NCBI GenBank assembly: GCA_003663345.1
Contig: QMZU01000004.1
Coordinates: forward strand, 1 to 17,224
DNA: 17,224 bases
Origin: Candidatus Aenigmatarchaeota archaeon
GTDB taxonomy: Archaea > Aenigmatarchaeota > Aenigmatarchaeia > PWEA01 > B50-G16
Direction of reading: 5' to 3'
Positions within the stretch are counted from its first letter, which is position 1. Each line of letters starts with the position of its first letter. The notes beneath the pieces are model-generated. The model was not told where the DNA came from and made no database searches. It saw nothing but the letters and a program-made list of their open reading frames with translations. Shown in pieces: positions 1 to 7,990 of the stretch. Position numbers and translations under genes: made by a program.

Positions 1-216
1 AATTACTCCGATCCATGGGACCCGGAAAGGGATGCTCTGGATGATGCCGTCCTCCGATTGATAAACCGGCTGGATTCCGATAACAACGGAAGGAGTGACG
101 TGGAGCTTGATTCAAATGACGTGGAGATAATCTCATCAACAATAAGAGGCGTCCCGTTTCTCTGGGGTCCAAACCTCTTCACACTCAAAATCTGGGCGGG
201 TGAACCGAATGAATAA
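1..216 (+). CDS. C-terminal 71 residues of a truncated protein upstream in the pilus operon
   Basis: An open frame runs from the window edge to TAA at 214-216, so the start and most of the protein are missing. The visible part is acidic and soluble. It contains a DSDNNGRSD stretch (bases 73-99) that fits the DxDxNGxxD calcium-binding loop seen in dockerin, thrombospondin type-3 and EF-hand-like proteins. The tail is rich in aromatics and hydrophobics (FLWGPNLFTLKIWAGEPNE). The next gene starts inside its last codons (ATG at 209, 8-base overlap), so it belongs to the same translationally coupled operon. By position it is probably a minor pilin-like or extracellular subunit, but no N-terminus is available to show a signal peptide. 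The calcium loop is inferred from spacing alone. Confidence 0.6.
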   Translation, partial: NYSDPWDPERDALDDAVLRLINRLDSDNNGRSDVELDSNDVEIISSTIRGVPFLWGPNLFTLKIWAGEPNE

Positions 217-1432
217 AAGAGGATTCTACTATTCCCTGATGACCATTCTTCTGCTCGCACCGATAATAACACTCACTGTCACATACTCCCTCTCGACGGG
301 TGATGTGAGTCAGAGCATCTCATCCTCCCTGAGAAGGGACAGCGCCTTCTTCTTTCTCCAGAGCGTCGAGAAGGATATCCATCGCTCCATGGAAATAATA
401 GGCCAGAGGTCATTGACAGCAGCAGTAAATTATGTTATAGATACCGGCGAGGGTCTGGACTCGGCTGATGAGAGAATAAAGGAGTTGTTCGAGAACGGAA
501 CCGTGAACGGCAATCCCTCCGGAATAATGACCAACTCAACGATGAGGGACTGGCTGGAGAGAATGGAAAGAATAGGTGAGGACAGAGGATTCTTTCTCGA
601 TATAGAGCTCCGGAATACGAATGTATCACTCGAGGATAACTTTCTGGTCGGTTTCGATATGGGATATTCCATAAGAATAGAGGATATAAAGGGCGACTTT
701 TCATTTACAAAGGAGATGAATGACTCTGTTACGGTTAGTATAATCGGTCTTGAAGACCCCTCTTACACCCTCAACACAAACGGGAGGGTAAGCATCAAGT
801 TCAAAGATTCACCGTTCAATAACTTCACATCACTTCTTGCAACAGGTACAGGGAACAATTCATGGACCTCGGGCATCAGTTTCATCGCGTCATCATCCGA
901 AGCATCCACGATACCGGACAAAGCCAGCACAATACTCGTGACGGATGATATGGCTGCTGTTCCGAACCCGGAGGAATTCGCAGGGATTATTGCTGAATCA
1001 AACCCACTCGTGGGGTTCACAAAACCTTACATAATCAACTCCTCGGCAATGTCGCTGATACCGAACAACACGAGAATAGTTCTGGATGCTGATTCAGGAG
1101 AGGTATGGAGTATACAGAACCTCCACGAGACATGGTCGAATCAATACTACGTAGATGGAAACGGTCCGTCATTCTTCGACAGACTCGAGAACAGTTTAAC
1201 TAACTCCCGCCCGGGAATGGGTTTGGATGTCTTTGTCAGAAAGGATATCCTGGCGGATTACGGGCTCTTTGTGAAACTCAGCAGAAGCAACGTTGACCAT
1301 ATCTATTTTAATACGGACCCTGTAAATAATTATAGAGTCAAGGGGATGCCGAGCAGCTTCAGAATAGATAATGAGACCTGCGCTTCCCTTTCCCATGTGG
1401 AGATGTTTGGTGTTGAGAGGCTGATATATTGA
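209..1432 (+). CDS. N-anchored pilin-like surface protein (candidate minor pilin or pilus-operon glycoprotein)
   Basis: This 407-residue protein has a short basic N-terminus (MNKRG) followed directly by one hydrophobic segment, about residues 5-25, then a long soluble ectodomain. KRG before F resembles the [KR]-G cleavage context of archaeal class III prepilins, but the usual Glu at +5 is missing, so processing by a prepilin peptidase is uncertain. The ectodomain has nine N-x-S/T sequons (proline excluded), which suits an exported, N-glycosylated archaeal protein. I chose ATG 209 because GGGTGA at 198-203 sits five bases upstream; GTG 200 would add three residues and lose that site. The gene overlaps its predecessor by 8 bases and the next gene by 4. 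It is much longer than ordinary pilins (about 100-160 residues). I recognise no enzyme domain, so an adhesin or minor subunit role is inferred. Confidence 0.7.
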   Translation: MNKRGFYYSLMTILLLAPIITLTVTYSLSTGDVSQSISSSLRRDSAFFFLQSVEKDIHRSMEIIGQRSLTAAVNYVIDTGEGLDSADERIKELFENGTVNGNPSGIMTNSTMRDWLERMERIGEDRGFFLDIELRNTNVSLEDNFLVGFDMGYSIRIEDIKGDFSFTKEMNDSVTVSIIGLEDPSYTLNTNGRVSIKFKDSPFNNFTSLLATGTGNNSWTSGISFIASSSEASTIPDKASTILVTDDMAAVPNPEEFAGIIAESNPLVGFTKPYIINSSAMSLIPNNTRIVLDADSGEVWSIQNLHETWSNQYYVDGNGPSFFDRLENSLTNSRPGMGLDVFVRKDILADYGLFVKLSRSNVDHIYFNTDPVNNYRVKGMPSSFRIDNETCASLSHVEMFGVERLIY

Positions 1433-2232
1433 AGACGGAAGTTCTCAAGAGGATTTTAATAGAGACAGATGCGGATAAATTACTCGACCTTGTGAACCAG
1501 AAGAAGAGGGTGACGGTGGAAGAGGCAGCCAAGATTTTGTCAGTGGAGCAGGATGTTGTGGAGAGGTGGGCAAAGATATTCGAGGAGCATCACCTCGTTT
1601 CATTAAATTATGGTCTCGGAGATATAACCATCAAAAAGAGAATCGATTCTGAATCCGAAAAAACAGCCAAGGAGATCGAGAACATACTCGGAAAGAAGTT
1701 CATTGAGAGCACTGAAAGGATAGATGAGGACATTGAGGATATTTTTCTCTATATTAAAAACTCCATGGAAGGGATAAAGAAGAAGGTTGATGATATAAAG
1801 AGTTCCATAGAGGAACTGGAGAAACTATCACCGGGCATCCGCAAGGGCATAAAGATGAGAAAGGTGAAGAAATCGATTAAAAGAGGACTTTCAGAGCTTG
1901 AGGATCTGAGGAAAGAGCTTGATGAGAAATCAAAGGTAATGAAGAGGTACGAAAAAGAAATCAAAGAATTGAATGAAAGCCTTCTGCAATTCTCCAAAGA
2001 CCTGACCCAACTCGAGGAAAAGGTAAAGGAGGGTGAGAGAAAGAAATCGTTCTTTGATTTTCTTTTTAAAAAAGAGAAAGAACCCGAAAAGAAGCCTGAA
2101 AAGAAGACCAAGAGAAAACACGAAACCAAGAAGAAATCCAAAGTCAAACCCCGGAAAAAATCCGCTAAGAAACCCAAGACAAAACACAGAACAAAGAGAA
2201 GGAGTGCCAGAAAGAAAAAGGTGAGAAAATGA
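1429..2232 (+). CDS. Unknown winged-helix, coiled-coil protein with Lys-rich tail, pilus operon
   Basis: This 267-residue protein starts at TTG 1429, whose last bases form the upstream stop (TTGA overlap); GAGAGG at 1415-1420 serves as ribosome binding site. Three zones are visible. Residues about 5-70 look like a winged helix-turn-helix (VTVEEAAKILSVEQDVVERW, then a wing-like GLGDITIKK). Residues about 75-205 are charged, heptad-like coiled coil without hydrophobic membrane segments. Residues about 206-267 are almost purely Lys/Arg with Pro, Thr and Ser. Position between a pilin-like protein and the motor ATPase, with 4-base overlaps on both sides, argues for a role in the pilus machine, perhaps a cytoplasmic scaffold or nucleic-acid-binding regulator. 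No function can be assigned. The tail could bind DNA, RNA or anionic membrane. A similar tail ends the second ATPase in this window (13660-15399). Confidence 0.85.
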   Translation: MKTEVLKRILIETDADKLLDLVNQKKRVTVEEAAKILSVEQDVVERWAKIFEEHHLVSLNYGLGDITIKKRIDSESEKTAKEIENILGKKFIESTERIDEDIEDIFLYIKNSMEGIKKKVDDIKSSIEELEKLSPGIRKGIKMRKVKKSIKRGLSELEDLRKELDEKSKVMKRYEKEIKELNESLLQFSKDLTQLEEKVKEGERKKSFFDFLFKKEKEPEKKPEKKTKRKHETKKKSKVKPRKKSAKKPKTKHRTKRRSARKKKVRK

Positions 2233-3791
2233 AAAATCTAATGAAGGAATATACGGTCACTGCTGACAATGTTGAGGCAACTGTGAAGATATTTCAGGAG
2301 CCTGCCGACTATGTCCCCACATACGGTCTCATCTTCCCGGAGATAAAATCCGCAACCGAGGCTGTTATGGACCAGATAAGGGACGAGCTCATAACCAAAC
2401 TGAAGATAACGGGCAGGGAGATTCTCGACCCGGAGGCCATGGAGAGGATAAAGAAGAATTTCATGGACATATCACAGGAACTGGTCAAGAAGTACCTCCC
2501 AAGCCTTGATAAGAAGAAGCAGATGAGCCTTGCCGGAAGACTGGTTCACCAGATGTTCGGTCTGGGAAAGATAGAACTTCTCCTTAAGGATGATGACCTG
2601 GAGGAGATAGTTATAAACAGCTCCAGGGAGCCTGTATGGGTTTACCACAAGGAGTTCGGATGGCTCAAAACCAACATAACTCTGAGGGACGAGGAGGAGA
2701 TATACAACTTCGCATCACAGATAGGCAGAAGGGTCGGAAGACAGATAACGAACCTCAACCCGCTGATGGATGCTCACCTCATCTCAGGCGACAGGGTGAA
2801 CGCAACCCTGTTCCCCATCTCAACTCAGGGGAATACTCTCACGATAAGGAAATTCGCCCGAAACCCGTGGACCATAATCCATTTCATAGACCCAAAGGTC
2901 AACACACTCTCAAAGGAGGTGGCAGCACTCCTCTGGCTTGCCATACAGTATGAGCTGAACATAATAATAGCTGGAGGTACAGCTTCTGGTAAGACCTCCC
3001 TTCTTAACGCCCTCACACCGTTCATGCCTCCGAACCACAGGATAATATCCATAGAGGATACGAGAGAGCTGCAGCTTCCGGACTTTCTCCACTGGGTTCC
3101 GATGACAACCAGGGAACCGAATCCTGAGGGCAAGGGCGAGGTCTCCATGCTCGAGTTAATGGTAAACAGCCTCAGGATGAGACCGGACAGAATCATAGTG
3201 GGTGAGATAAGGAGGCAGAGACAGGCCGAGGTTCTGTTCGAGGCGATGCACACGGGCCACTCCGTTTACTCAACCCTTCACGCAAACACCGCTGACGAGG
3301 TCAAGAGAAGGATGATAAATCCACCCATAAGTTTGCCACCAAGTATGCTGGAGGCGCTTCACCTCACGTGCATCCAGTTCAGGCACAGGAGGCTTGGTGT
3401 TAGAAGGACGTTCCAGCTGGCAGAAGTGATACCACAGATAACGAGAAGTGGTGAGGGGATGACCGTTGACATGAACGTCCTCTACAGGTGGAGCCCCAGA
3501 GAGGATAGGCTGATTCAGAGCAGGGATTCTGTGAGGATAATGGATGAGATACAGATGCACACAGGCATGTCCGAAAAGGAGATATTCGAAGACCTTCGTG
3601 AAAAACAAAGAATACTCCAGTGGATGCTGGAGAACAACATAAAAACGGTCAACACTGTTGGAAAGGTCATAGCGGACTACTACAAGGACAGGGAGATGGC
3701 ACTTGAAAGGGTAAGAAAGAACATGAAACCTAAGGACATATTCTCCCAGGAACTCCTGAATGAGATGAGGGCAAGGGGCTTAATAAAGTGA
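2229..3791 (+). CDS. Type IV pilus/secretion ATPase, archaeal GspE/TadA/ArlI family (system A)
   Basis: This 520-residue cytoplasmic hexameric ATPase powers assembly of type IV-like filaments. Visible motifs: Walker A GGTASGKTS at residues 249-257 (K255), Asp box SIEDTREL shortly after, Walker B-type RIIVGEIRR with E326, and the His box TGHSVYSTLHA. The N-terminal half (residues about 1-220) carries the family's N2-like domain, ending in the TLTIRKF strand. ATG 2229 overlaps the previous stop as ATGA, with GGTGA at 2220-2224. Two TadC-like genes follow directly, the expected order ATPase then platform. It differs clearly from the ATPase at 13660-15399: it lacks the long N-terminal extension and the Lys-rich tail. 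Assignment to the superfamily is firm. Whether it drives an adhesive pilus, a secretion device or another filament cannot be read from sequence. Confidence 0.95.
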   Translation: MKNLMKEYTVTADNVEATVKIFQEPADYVPTYGLIFPEIKSATEAVMDQIRDELITKLKITGREILDPEAMERIKKNFMDISQELVKKYLPSLDKKKQMSLAGRLVHQMFGLGKIELLLKDDDLEEIVINSSREPVWVYHKEFGWLKTNITLRDEEEIYNFASQIGRRVGRQITNLNPLMDAHLISGDRVNATLFPISTQGNTLTIRKFARNPWTIIHFIDPKVNTLSKEVAALLWLAIQYELNIIIAGGTASGKTSLLNALTPFMPPNHRIISIEDTRELQLPDFLHWVPMTTREPNPEGKGEVSMLELMVNSLRMRPDRIIVGEIRRQRQAEVLFEAMHTGHSVYSTLHANTADEVKRRMINPPISLPPSMLEALHLTCIQFRHRRLGVRRTFQLAEVIPQITRSGEGMTVDMNVLYRWSPREDRLIQSRDSVRIMDEIQMHTGMSEKEIFEDLREKQRILQWMLENNIKTVNTVGKVIADYYKDREMALERVRKNMKPKDIFSQELLNEMRARGLIK

Positions 3792-4675
3792 TGCTGATGG
3801 AGAAGAAACTCCCTTTAGTACCCTTTCCTATGGAGAAGACCAGAAAGATAGCGCACAGGTTTCTCGGTATCGGCAGCATCCTGGCAAAGATGCGACCCGG
3901 TCTGAAGAAGGACCTTTTTCAGAGCAAGATCGATATAGACCCTGTTGAGTATATGTCAATTGTCTTTTTCGTATCCCTATTTTACTCGTTACTCATCGGT
4001 TCAACCGTAACATTTCTTGGTTTGGTGGTCAGGGGCAGGATAGATATCATAGGTCCGATCGTTGGGCTGACTTTCTTTCTTATACCTTTCTATTATCTGA
4101 GTCTGTACCCGAAGGTCACCGCAAAGAAGAGGATAAAAACCCTTGAGAAGAACTTGTTATTCGCATTGAGACACATACTCATAGAGGTCAGGAGCGGGGT
4201 ACCCCTTTACAACGCTCTGGTGGGCGTTAGTGAAGGTTACGAGGAGCTTTCCGAGGAGTTCAAGCTCATAGTCAAGGATATAGCTGGAGGGAAGAAACAG
4301 ATAGAGGCGCTCGACAAGGGTGCTGAGAGAAATCCTTCCCTTTTCTTTCGCCGAGCTCTGTGGCAGCTTTCAAATGCTCTGAGGGCAGGAAGCGACATAG
4401 GCGATACACTTGAAGCGATAACCAACGATTTTGCCCAGAGACAGGCCAATGAGATAAGGAGATACGGTCAGGAGCTGAACCCATGGACCATGATATACAT
4501 GATAGTTGCTGTGATAATTCCCAGCCTTGGAATAACCTTCATGATAATCCTCACAACCTTTTCGGGCATACAGATACCCGACTTCACCTTCCCGCTGATA
4601 CTCCTGGGTCTGGGGCTGTTCCAGTTCTTCTTCATGGGTTTCATAAAGACGAAGAGACCTGCAATATCGGTGTGA
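3788..4675 (+). CDS. Membrane platform protein, TadC/GspF/ArlJ-like, first of pair (system A)
   Basis: This is a 295-residue polytopic membrane protein with the T2SSF layout: two hydrophobic segments (about residues 55-81 and 86-108), a cytoplasmic helical domain (about 110-230; NLLFALRHILIEVRSGVPL and the GSDIGDTLEAITNDFA region), then two more segments (233-258 and 267-286). Such platforms sit in the cytoplasmic membrane above the ATPase and transmit its motion to the pilin subunits. GTG 3788 overlaps the ATPase stop as GTGA, the same pattern as other joins in this operon; ATG 3791 or 3797 are alternatives that change little. It is followed after 3 bases by a second, different platform gene, so the platform is probably heteromeric. 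Confidence 0.9.
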   Translation: MMLMEKKLPLVPFPMEKTRKIAHRFLGIGSILAKMRPGLKKDLFQSKIDIDPVEYMSIVFFVSLFYSLLIGSTVTFLGLVVRGRIDIIGPIVGLTFFLIPFYYLSLYPKVTAKKRIKTLEKNLLFALRHILIEVRSGVPLYNALVGVSEGYEELSEEFKLIVKDIAGGKKQIEALDKGAERNPSLFFRRALWQLSNALRAGSDIGDTLEAITNDFAQRQANEIRRYGQELNPWTMIYMIVAVIIPSLGITFMIILTTFSGIQIPDFTFPLILLGLGLFQFFFMGFIKTKRPAISV

Positions 4676-4678
4676 TGC

Positions 4679-5671
4679 ATGAAAAAAATATACAAATTTG
4701 TCGGAAATGTTGTCCCTTACAAGGAGAAGATACGGGAGCAATTGGACTATGCTGGATTCGAGACAACACCGGCCGTAGAATTCTCCGGATTCATGTTCTT
4801 CTACGGATTATCAGCGGGTTTCCTCCTCTTCGGTCTCTTTACATTTCTTAACCTCAGCTTGCCCCTATCACTTCTGGGGTTTGCCATCGGTTTTCTGGGA
4901 CTCCAGGGTCTCATATATATGATACTTGTGATGATCGCTGATTCACGGGCCAATGAGGTTGATGAGATACTTCCCGATGCGCTTCAGCTCATGTCAGCGA
5001 ACATCAGAGCAGGGATGACAATGGACAGAGCTATATGGCTGGCAGCCCGTCCGGAGTTCGGACCGCTTGAGAGGGAGATTCACAGAGTCGGGGCAGAAGT
5101 TCTGGGCGGTAAGAGCATGGTCGAGGCCCTTGAGGGTATGAAGAAGAGAATAAACTCGGTCCTTCTCAGAAGAGCGCTCAAGCTTGTGGAAGAGGGGATA
5201 GAATCGGGTGGTGAGATGGGACACCTTCTTGACGAGACAGCTAACGACATAAGAACAGCAAAAGCGATGAAGGACCAGGTCAAGAGCAACGTGATGATGT
5301 ATTCCCTCTTCATAATATTCGCATCGGTGATAGGTGCACCTCTTCTCTTCGCTGTTTCCCTTTACTTTGTTGAAATAACCAACGAGCTCTGGTCACAGAC
5401 CATGCCAGGAACAGAAGATTTGTTCAATCAAATGGGCGGTCTGATAAAATTCGGAGGACCGCAGGTGGGTGTTGAAGAACTGCAACTGTTCGCAACAGCC
5501 ACCATCATACTCACAACCGTTTTCGGTTCCCTTATCATAGGTCTGATTCAGACAGGGAAAGAAAGGAACGGATTGAAGTACATGCCTTTCCTGACCGGCA
5601 CGGCCCTTGTAATATTTTTCGTAGCAAAGATCCTGATATCTTCTGTTCTGGGCTCTCTTGTAGGTTTCTAA
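4679..5671 (+). CDS. Membrane platform protein, TadC/GspF-like, second of pair (system A)
   Basis: This 330-residue protein has hydrophobic segments at about 35-57, 62-86, 207-230, 270-292 and 303-326. Between the second and third lies a cytoplasmic domain with the T2SSF signature region (DEILPDALQLMSANIRAGMT, then EEGIESGGEMGHLLDETAND). That GG-x-hydrophobic pattern is typical of TadC/TadB proteins. ATG 4679 lies 3 bases after the previous stop, with GGTG at 4669-4672. It is longer than the first platform protein and has extra C-terminal segments, as is common for the second member of archaeal platform pairs. It ends the co-translated run of system A; the following pilin gene has its own promoter. 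Confidence 0.9.
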   Translation: MKKIYKFVGNVVPYKEKIREQLDYAGFETTPAVEFSGFMFFYGLSAGFLLFGLFTFLNLSLPLSLLGFAIGFLGLQGLIYMILVMIADSRANEVDEILPDALQLMSANIRAGMTMDRAIWLAARPEFGPLEREIHRVGAEVLGGKSMVEALEGMKKRINSVLLRRALKLVEEGIESGGEMGHLLDETANDIRTAKAMKDQVKSNVMMYSLFIIFASVIGAPLLFAVSLYFVEITNELWSQTMPGTEDLFNQMGGLIKFGGPQVGVEELQLFATATIILTTVFGSLIIGLIQTGKERNGLKYMPFLTGTALVIFFVAKILISSVLGSLVGF

Positions 5672-5678
5672 ATGAAAG

Positions 5679-5687
5679 ATTTATAAA
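5679..5687 (+). promoter_or_regulatory. TATA box of the pilin gene
   Basis: ATTTATAAA with a purine-rich stretch just upstream (GAAAG) fits an archaeal TATA/BRE pair. A start about 25 bases downstream would leave a leader of roughly 10-15 bases carrying the AGGTGA site at 5709-5714. This lets the pilin be made in greater amounts than the machine genes before it. Confidence 0.6.
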
Positions 5688-5721
5688 GGAGTCGTCTCAA
5701 TTAAATTTAGGTGACCCTCAG

Positions 5722-6198
5722 ATGAAAGTTTTAAGAGGTTCAAAAGGACAGACAGCAATGGAATATCTGATGACATACGGATGGGCTATCCTGATAATAC
5801 TTGTAGTCGGTGGTGTTCTCTATTACTACGGAGTTTTCTCACCATCAACACTGGTAGGCGAGTCAAAGACAGGGTTCAGCAAAATAGATGTGGTCGACTG
5901 GCAGTGGAGGGCAAGTGATGATCACCTGCTCATAATGCTGGAGAACAGGGCAGGTGTAGACGTTAACGTTACATCGATAGTCGTTACATACGGGACAACC
6001 ACTTCAACCTATACGATACCGGGCGGTGAGTCCATATCTGCCGGTGACAGGAGCAGCTTCATAGATGCAACCACAACAGGAATCGATTTTGACTCAGGAG
6101 ATGCGTATCAGATTGATGTGACCATTAACTACTACAGGACCGATTCACCAGCAACAACACTTTCCAGCTCAGGAAGACTCTCAGGAAAGGCAGCTTAG
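5722..6198 (+). CDS. Type IV pilin, class III (archaeal) signal peptide
   Basis: This 158-residue pilin precursor has a textbook archaeal class III signal. A short basic leader ends in K8-G9, then Q10-T-A-M-E14: cleavage is expected between G9 and Q10, and Glu at +5 of the mature protein would pair with the incoming subunit. The hydrophobic assembly helix follows at about residues 15-38 (YLMTYGWAILIILVVGGVLY). The remainder is a Thr/Ser/Gly-rich beta-type headgroup with one NVT sequon. The start is ATG 5722 with AGGTGA at 5709-5714. Its own promoter and terminator indicate separate, probably high expression, as expected for a major subunit. It needs an EppA/PibD-type prepilin peptidase, which is not in this window. 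The neighbouring ATPase and platform genes (2229-5671) are the likely assembly machine. Confidence 0.95.
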   Translation: MKVLRGSKGQTAMEYLMTYGWAILIILVVGGVLYYYGVFSPSTLVGESKTGFSKIDVVDWQWRASDDHLLIMLENRAGVDVNVTSIVVTYGTTTSTYTIPGGESISAGDRSSFIDATTTGIDFDSGDAYQIDVTINYYRTDSPATTLSSSGRLSGKAA

Positions 6199-6215
6199 CC
6201 CATATCCGTTGAAAG

Positions 6216-6266
6216 AACCCAGATTTTTTCAATCTTATCTGGGTTTGCTGTTTCTTTTTTATTTTA
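6216..6266 (+). terminator. Hairpin plus T-tract terminator after the pilin gene
   Basis: A perfect 9-bp stem pairs AACCCAGAT (6216-6224) with ATCTGGGTT (6237-6245) around a 12-base loop, and is followed by a T-rich run (6251-6266). It lies 18 bases after the pilin stop and separates the pilus region from argS. Confidence 0.75.
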
Positions 6267-6272
6267 TTAATC

Positions 6273-6279
6273 TTTAAAA
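6273..6279 (+). promoter_or_regulatory. TATA box of argS, predicting a leaderless mRNA
   Basis: TTTAAAA is centred 26 bases before the argS ATG at 6302. The bases just before the ATG (GAAGAATTATTCTT) contain no ribosome binding site. Together this predicts transcription starting at or within a few bases of the start codon. Confidence 0.55.
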
Positions 6280-6301
6280 CCCTTCCTGAAGAATTATTCT
6301 T

Positions 6302-7990
6302 ATGTTCGAGGAATTCAGGAAAGAGGTTTTCGAAATTCTTAAGATGGCTGAGGAAAACATAGAAATGAATGACCTAGAAGAACCGAAGGAAGGATTTGGG
6401 GATCTCGCATTTCCATGCTTCCCGCTTGCAAAAATATACAAAAAAAGACCGGATGAAATTGCAAAACAGATAAGGGAGAACCTGGATGAAGGGAAATTCG
6501 ATCTGATAGAGAGAGTGGAAGTCGTGGGACCTTACATCAATTTTCACCTGAATTATAACAGGTTCTGTGAGAGGTTTGTGAAATACAGATTCAAACCTTT
6601 CGGAAAGGGAAAGATACTTTTAGAACACACTTCAATGAATCCGTCCGGACCCGTTCATGTGGGAAGGGTGAGAAATGCCCTGATAGGGGACTCTCTCAAG
6701 AGGATACTAAAATACGTGGGTTATGATGTTGATACACACTACTACGTAAACGATATGGGAAAGCAGATCGCGATGATAGCATGGGCCAGGAGGAAATTGA
6801 AACCAAAAAAAGAGCTGAGAGAGATGTACAAGGACTATGCTGATAAGGAGGATTTTGAAACGATGTTCTATTATGTGGCCGCCAATGAGTACCTTGAGGA
6901 GAATCCTGATGAGATGAAAGAAGTGGATGAGTTGCTGTTGAGAGCCGAGAGCGGGGACAAAGATGCTCTTCATGAGCTGAGGAGCGTTGCATCCTATTGC
7001 ATAAAAGGACAGAGAAAGATTCTGGAGAGACTGGGTATTGAATACGATTCGTTTGATTACGAAAGTAAATATGTGGAGAACAGTGATGTCAAAAAGGTCA
7101 TAGAAAATCTGAAGAGAAGCAGATATTTCAAAGAAGAAAACGGTGCCATTGGTCTTGATCTTCAGAGTTTCGGTATAGAGAGAAGAGGAGGTCTGGTCGT
7201 GATTCAGAGAAGCAACGGAACATCCGTGTATCTGACCAGAGACATAGCGTACCATCTTGAGAAATCAAAGAAGTCGGATTACATAATAAACGTTCTCGGC
7301 GAGGATCACAAGGTCGAGGCAGAAGTTCTTAGAACAGTACTTACTAATATTCTCGGAGTCAGAACACCCATAGAGAGCATCTTCTATTCATTCGTGAATT
7401 TCAAGGGTCTTCAGCTTTCAACCAGAAGGGGTCTGACCGCTCCGATGGACCTTCTGATAGACCAGTCCGTTGAGAAGGCTCTTCAGGAGATAGAGAAAAG
7501 GGAATTCATAAAGGAGAAAAAGGAGAATATAGCTGAAACAATTGGAATAGGGGCTGTGAAATACCACATCCTCAGAACAGGAATAACAAAACCCATAAAC
7601 TTCACTTGGGAGGAGGCGCTGAGCTTTGATGGCGATGCTGCACCGTATCTTCAGTACATGCATGCAAGGGCATGTTCGATCCTGAGAAAGGCGGATGGAT
7701 ACAGATTCAAGGAGGCAAGGGTTGAACACCCATCCGAAAAGAGATTGTTGCTTTCGCTCTCGAAGTTTGGTGATGCCTTGAAGAGGTCTGTGGAGGAGAG
7801 GTCACCGCATCATATAGCGAACTTCTGCTACAGGGTGTGCACGAGTTTCAGCGCATTCTACAGGGACTGTCCTGTCCTTGAAGCAGAAAGCCCTACCAGA
7901 GAAACAAGATTATTCCTGGTGGAGAGGAGCAGAGATATAATAAAGGATTCACTGAACCTGCTCGGAATAGATGCTCCTGAGAGAATGTGA
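6302..7990 (+). CDS. argS: Arginyl-tRNA synthetase
   Basis: This class I synthetase charges tRNA-Arg with arginine using ATP. It has 562 residues, the usual family length. The N-terminal tRNA-binding domain covers about residues 1-85. The HIGH-type signature is PSGPVHVGR, with H119-V-G-R122 and the following RNALIGDSL. YYVNDMGKQIA is the conserved ArgRS continuation, and the KMSKS equivalent is LQLSTRRG (S373-TRRG). A C-terminal DALR-type anticodon-binding region begins around residue 440. The Arg in place of the last HIGH histidine is a variant I recall from haloarchaeal ArgRS, so it does not suggest loss of function. The gene is monocistronic with a leaderless promoter. Its stop at 7988-7990 directly touches the stop of the convergent acetyltransferase gene. 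Confidence 0.97.
   Translation: MFEEFRKEVFEILKMAEENIEMNDLEEPKEGFGDLAFPCFPLAKIYKKRPDEIAKQIRENLDEGKFDLIERVEVVGPYINFHLNYNRFCERFVKYRFKPFGKGKILLEHTSMNPSGPVHVGRVRNALIGDSLKRILKYVGYDVDTHYYVNDMGKQIAMIAWARRKLKPKKELREMYKDYADKEDFETMFYYVAANEYLEENPDEMKEVDELLLRAESGDKDALHELRSVASYCIKGQRKILERLGIEYDSFDYESKYVENSDVKKVIENLKRSRYFKEENGAIGLDLQSFGIERRGGLVVIQRSNGTSVYLTRDIAYHLEKSKKSDYIINVLGEDHKVEAEVLRTVLTNILGVRTPIESIFYSFVNFKGLQLSTRRGLTAPMDLLIDQSVEKALQEIEKREFIKEKKENIAETIGIGAVKYHILRTGITKPINFTWEEALSFDGDAAPYLQYMHARACSILRKADGYRFKEARVEHPSEKRLLLSLSKFGDALKRSVEERSPHHIANFCYRVCTSFSAFYRDCPVLEAESPTRETRLFLVERSRDIIKDSLNLLGIDAPERM

Noticed and set aside
1749..2177. Minus-strand frame rich in Phe and Ser opposite the Lys-rich protein
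   Set aside because: Its composition is the expected complement of AAG/AAA/GAA codons, not a real membrane protein.
4483..4851. 122-residue plus-strand frame across the two system A platform genes
   Set aside because: It overlaps both in another frame, with His/Asp-rich composition typical of out-of-frame reading.
6650..6667. Degenerate HIGH motif (HVGR) suggesting a non-functional ArgRS
   Set aside because: HVGR is a variant I recall from haloarchaeal ArgRS, and all other motifs and the length are intact.
6707..7255. 182-residue minus-strand open frame inside argS
   Set aside because: It is antisense to conserved ArgRS motifs, with no domain or ribosome binding site evident.
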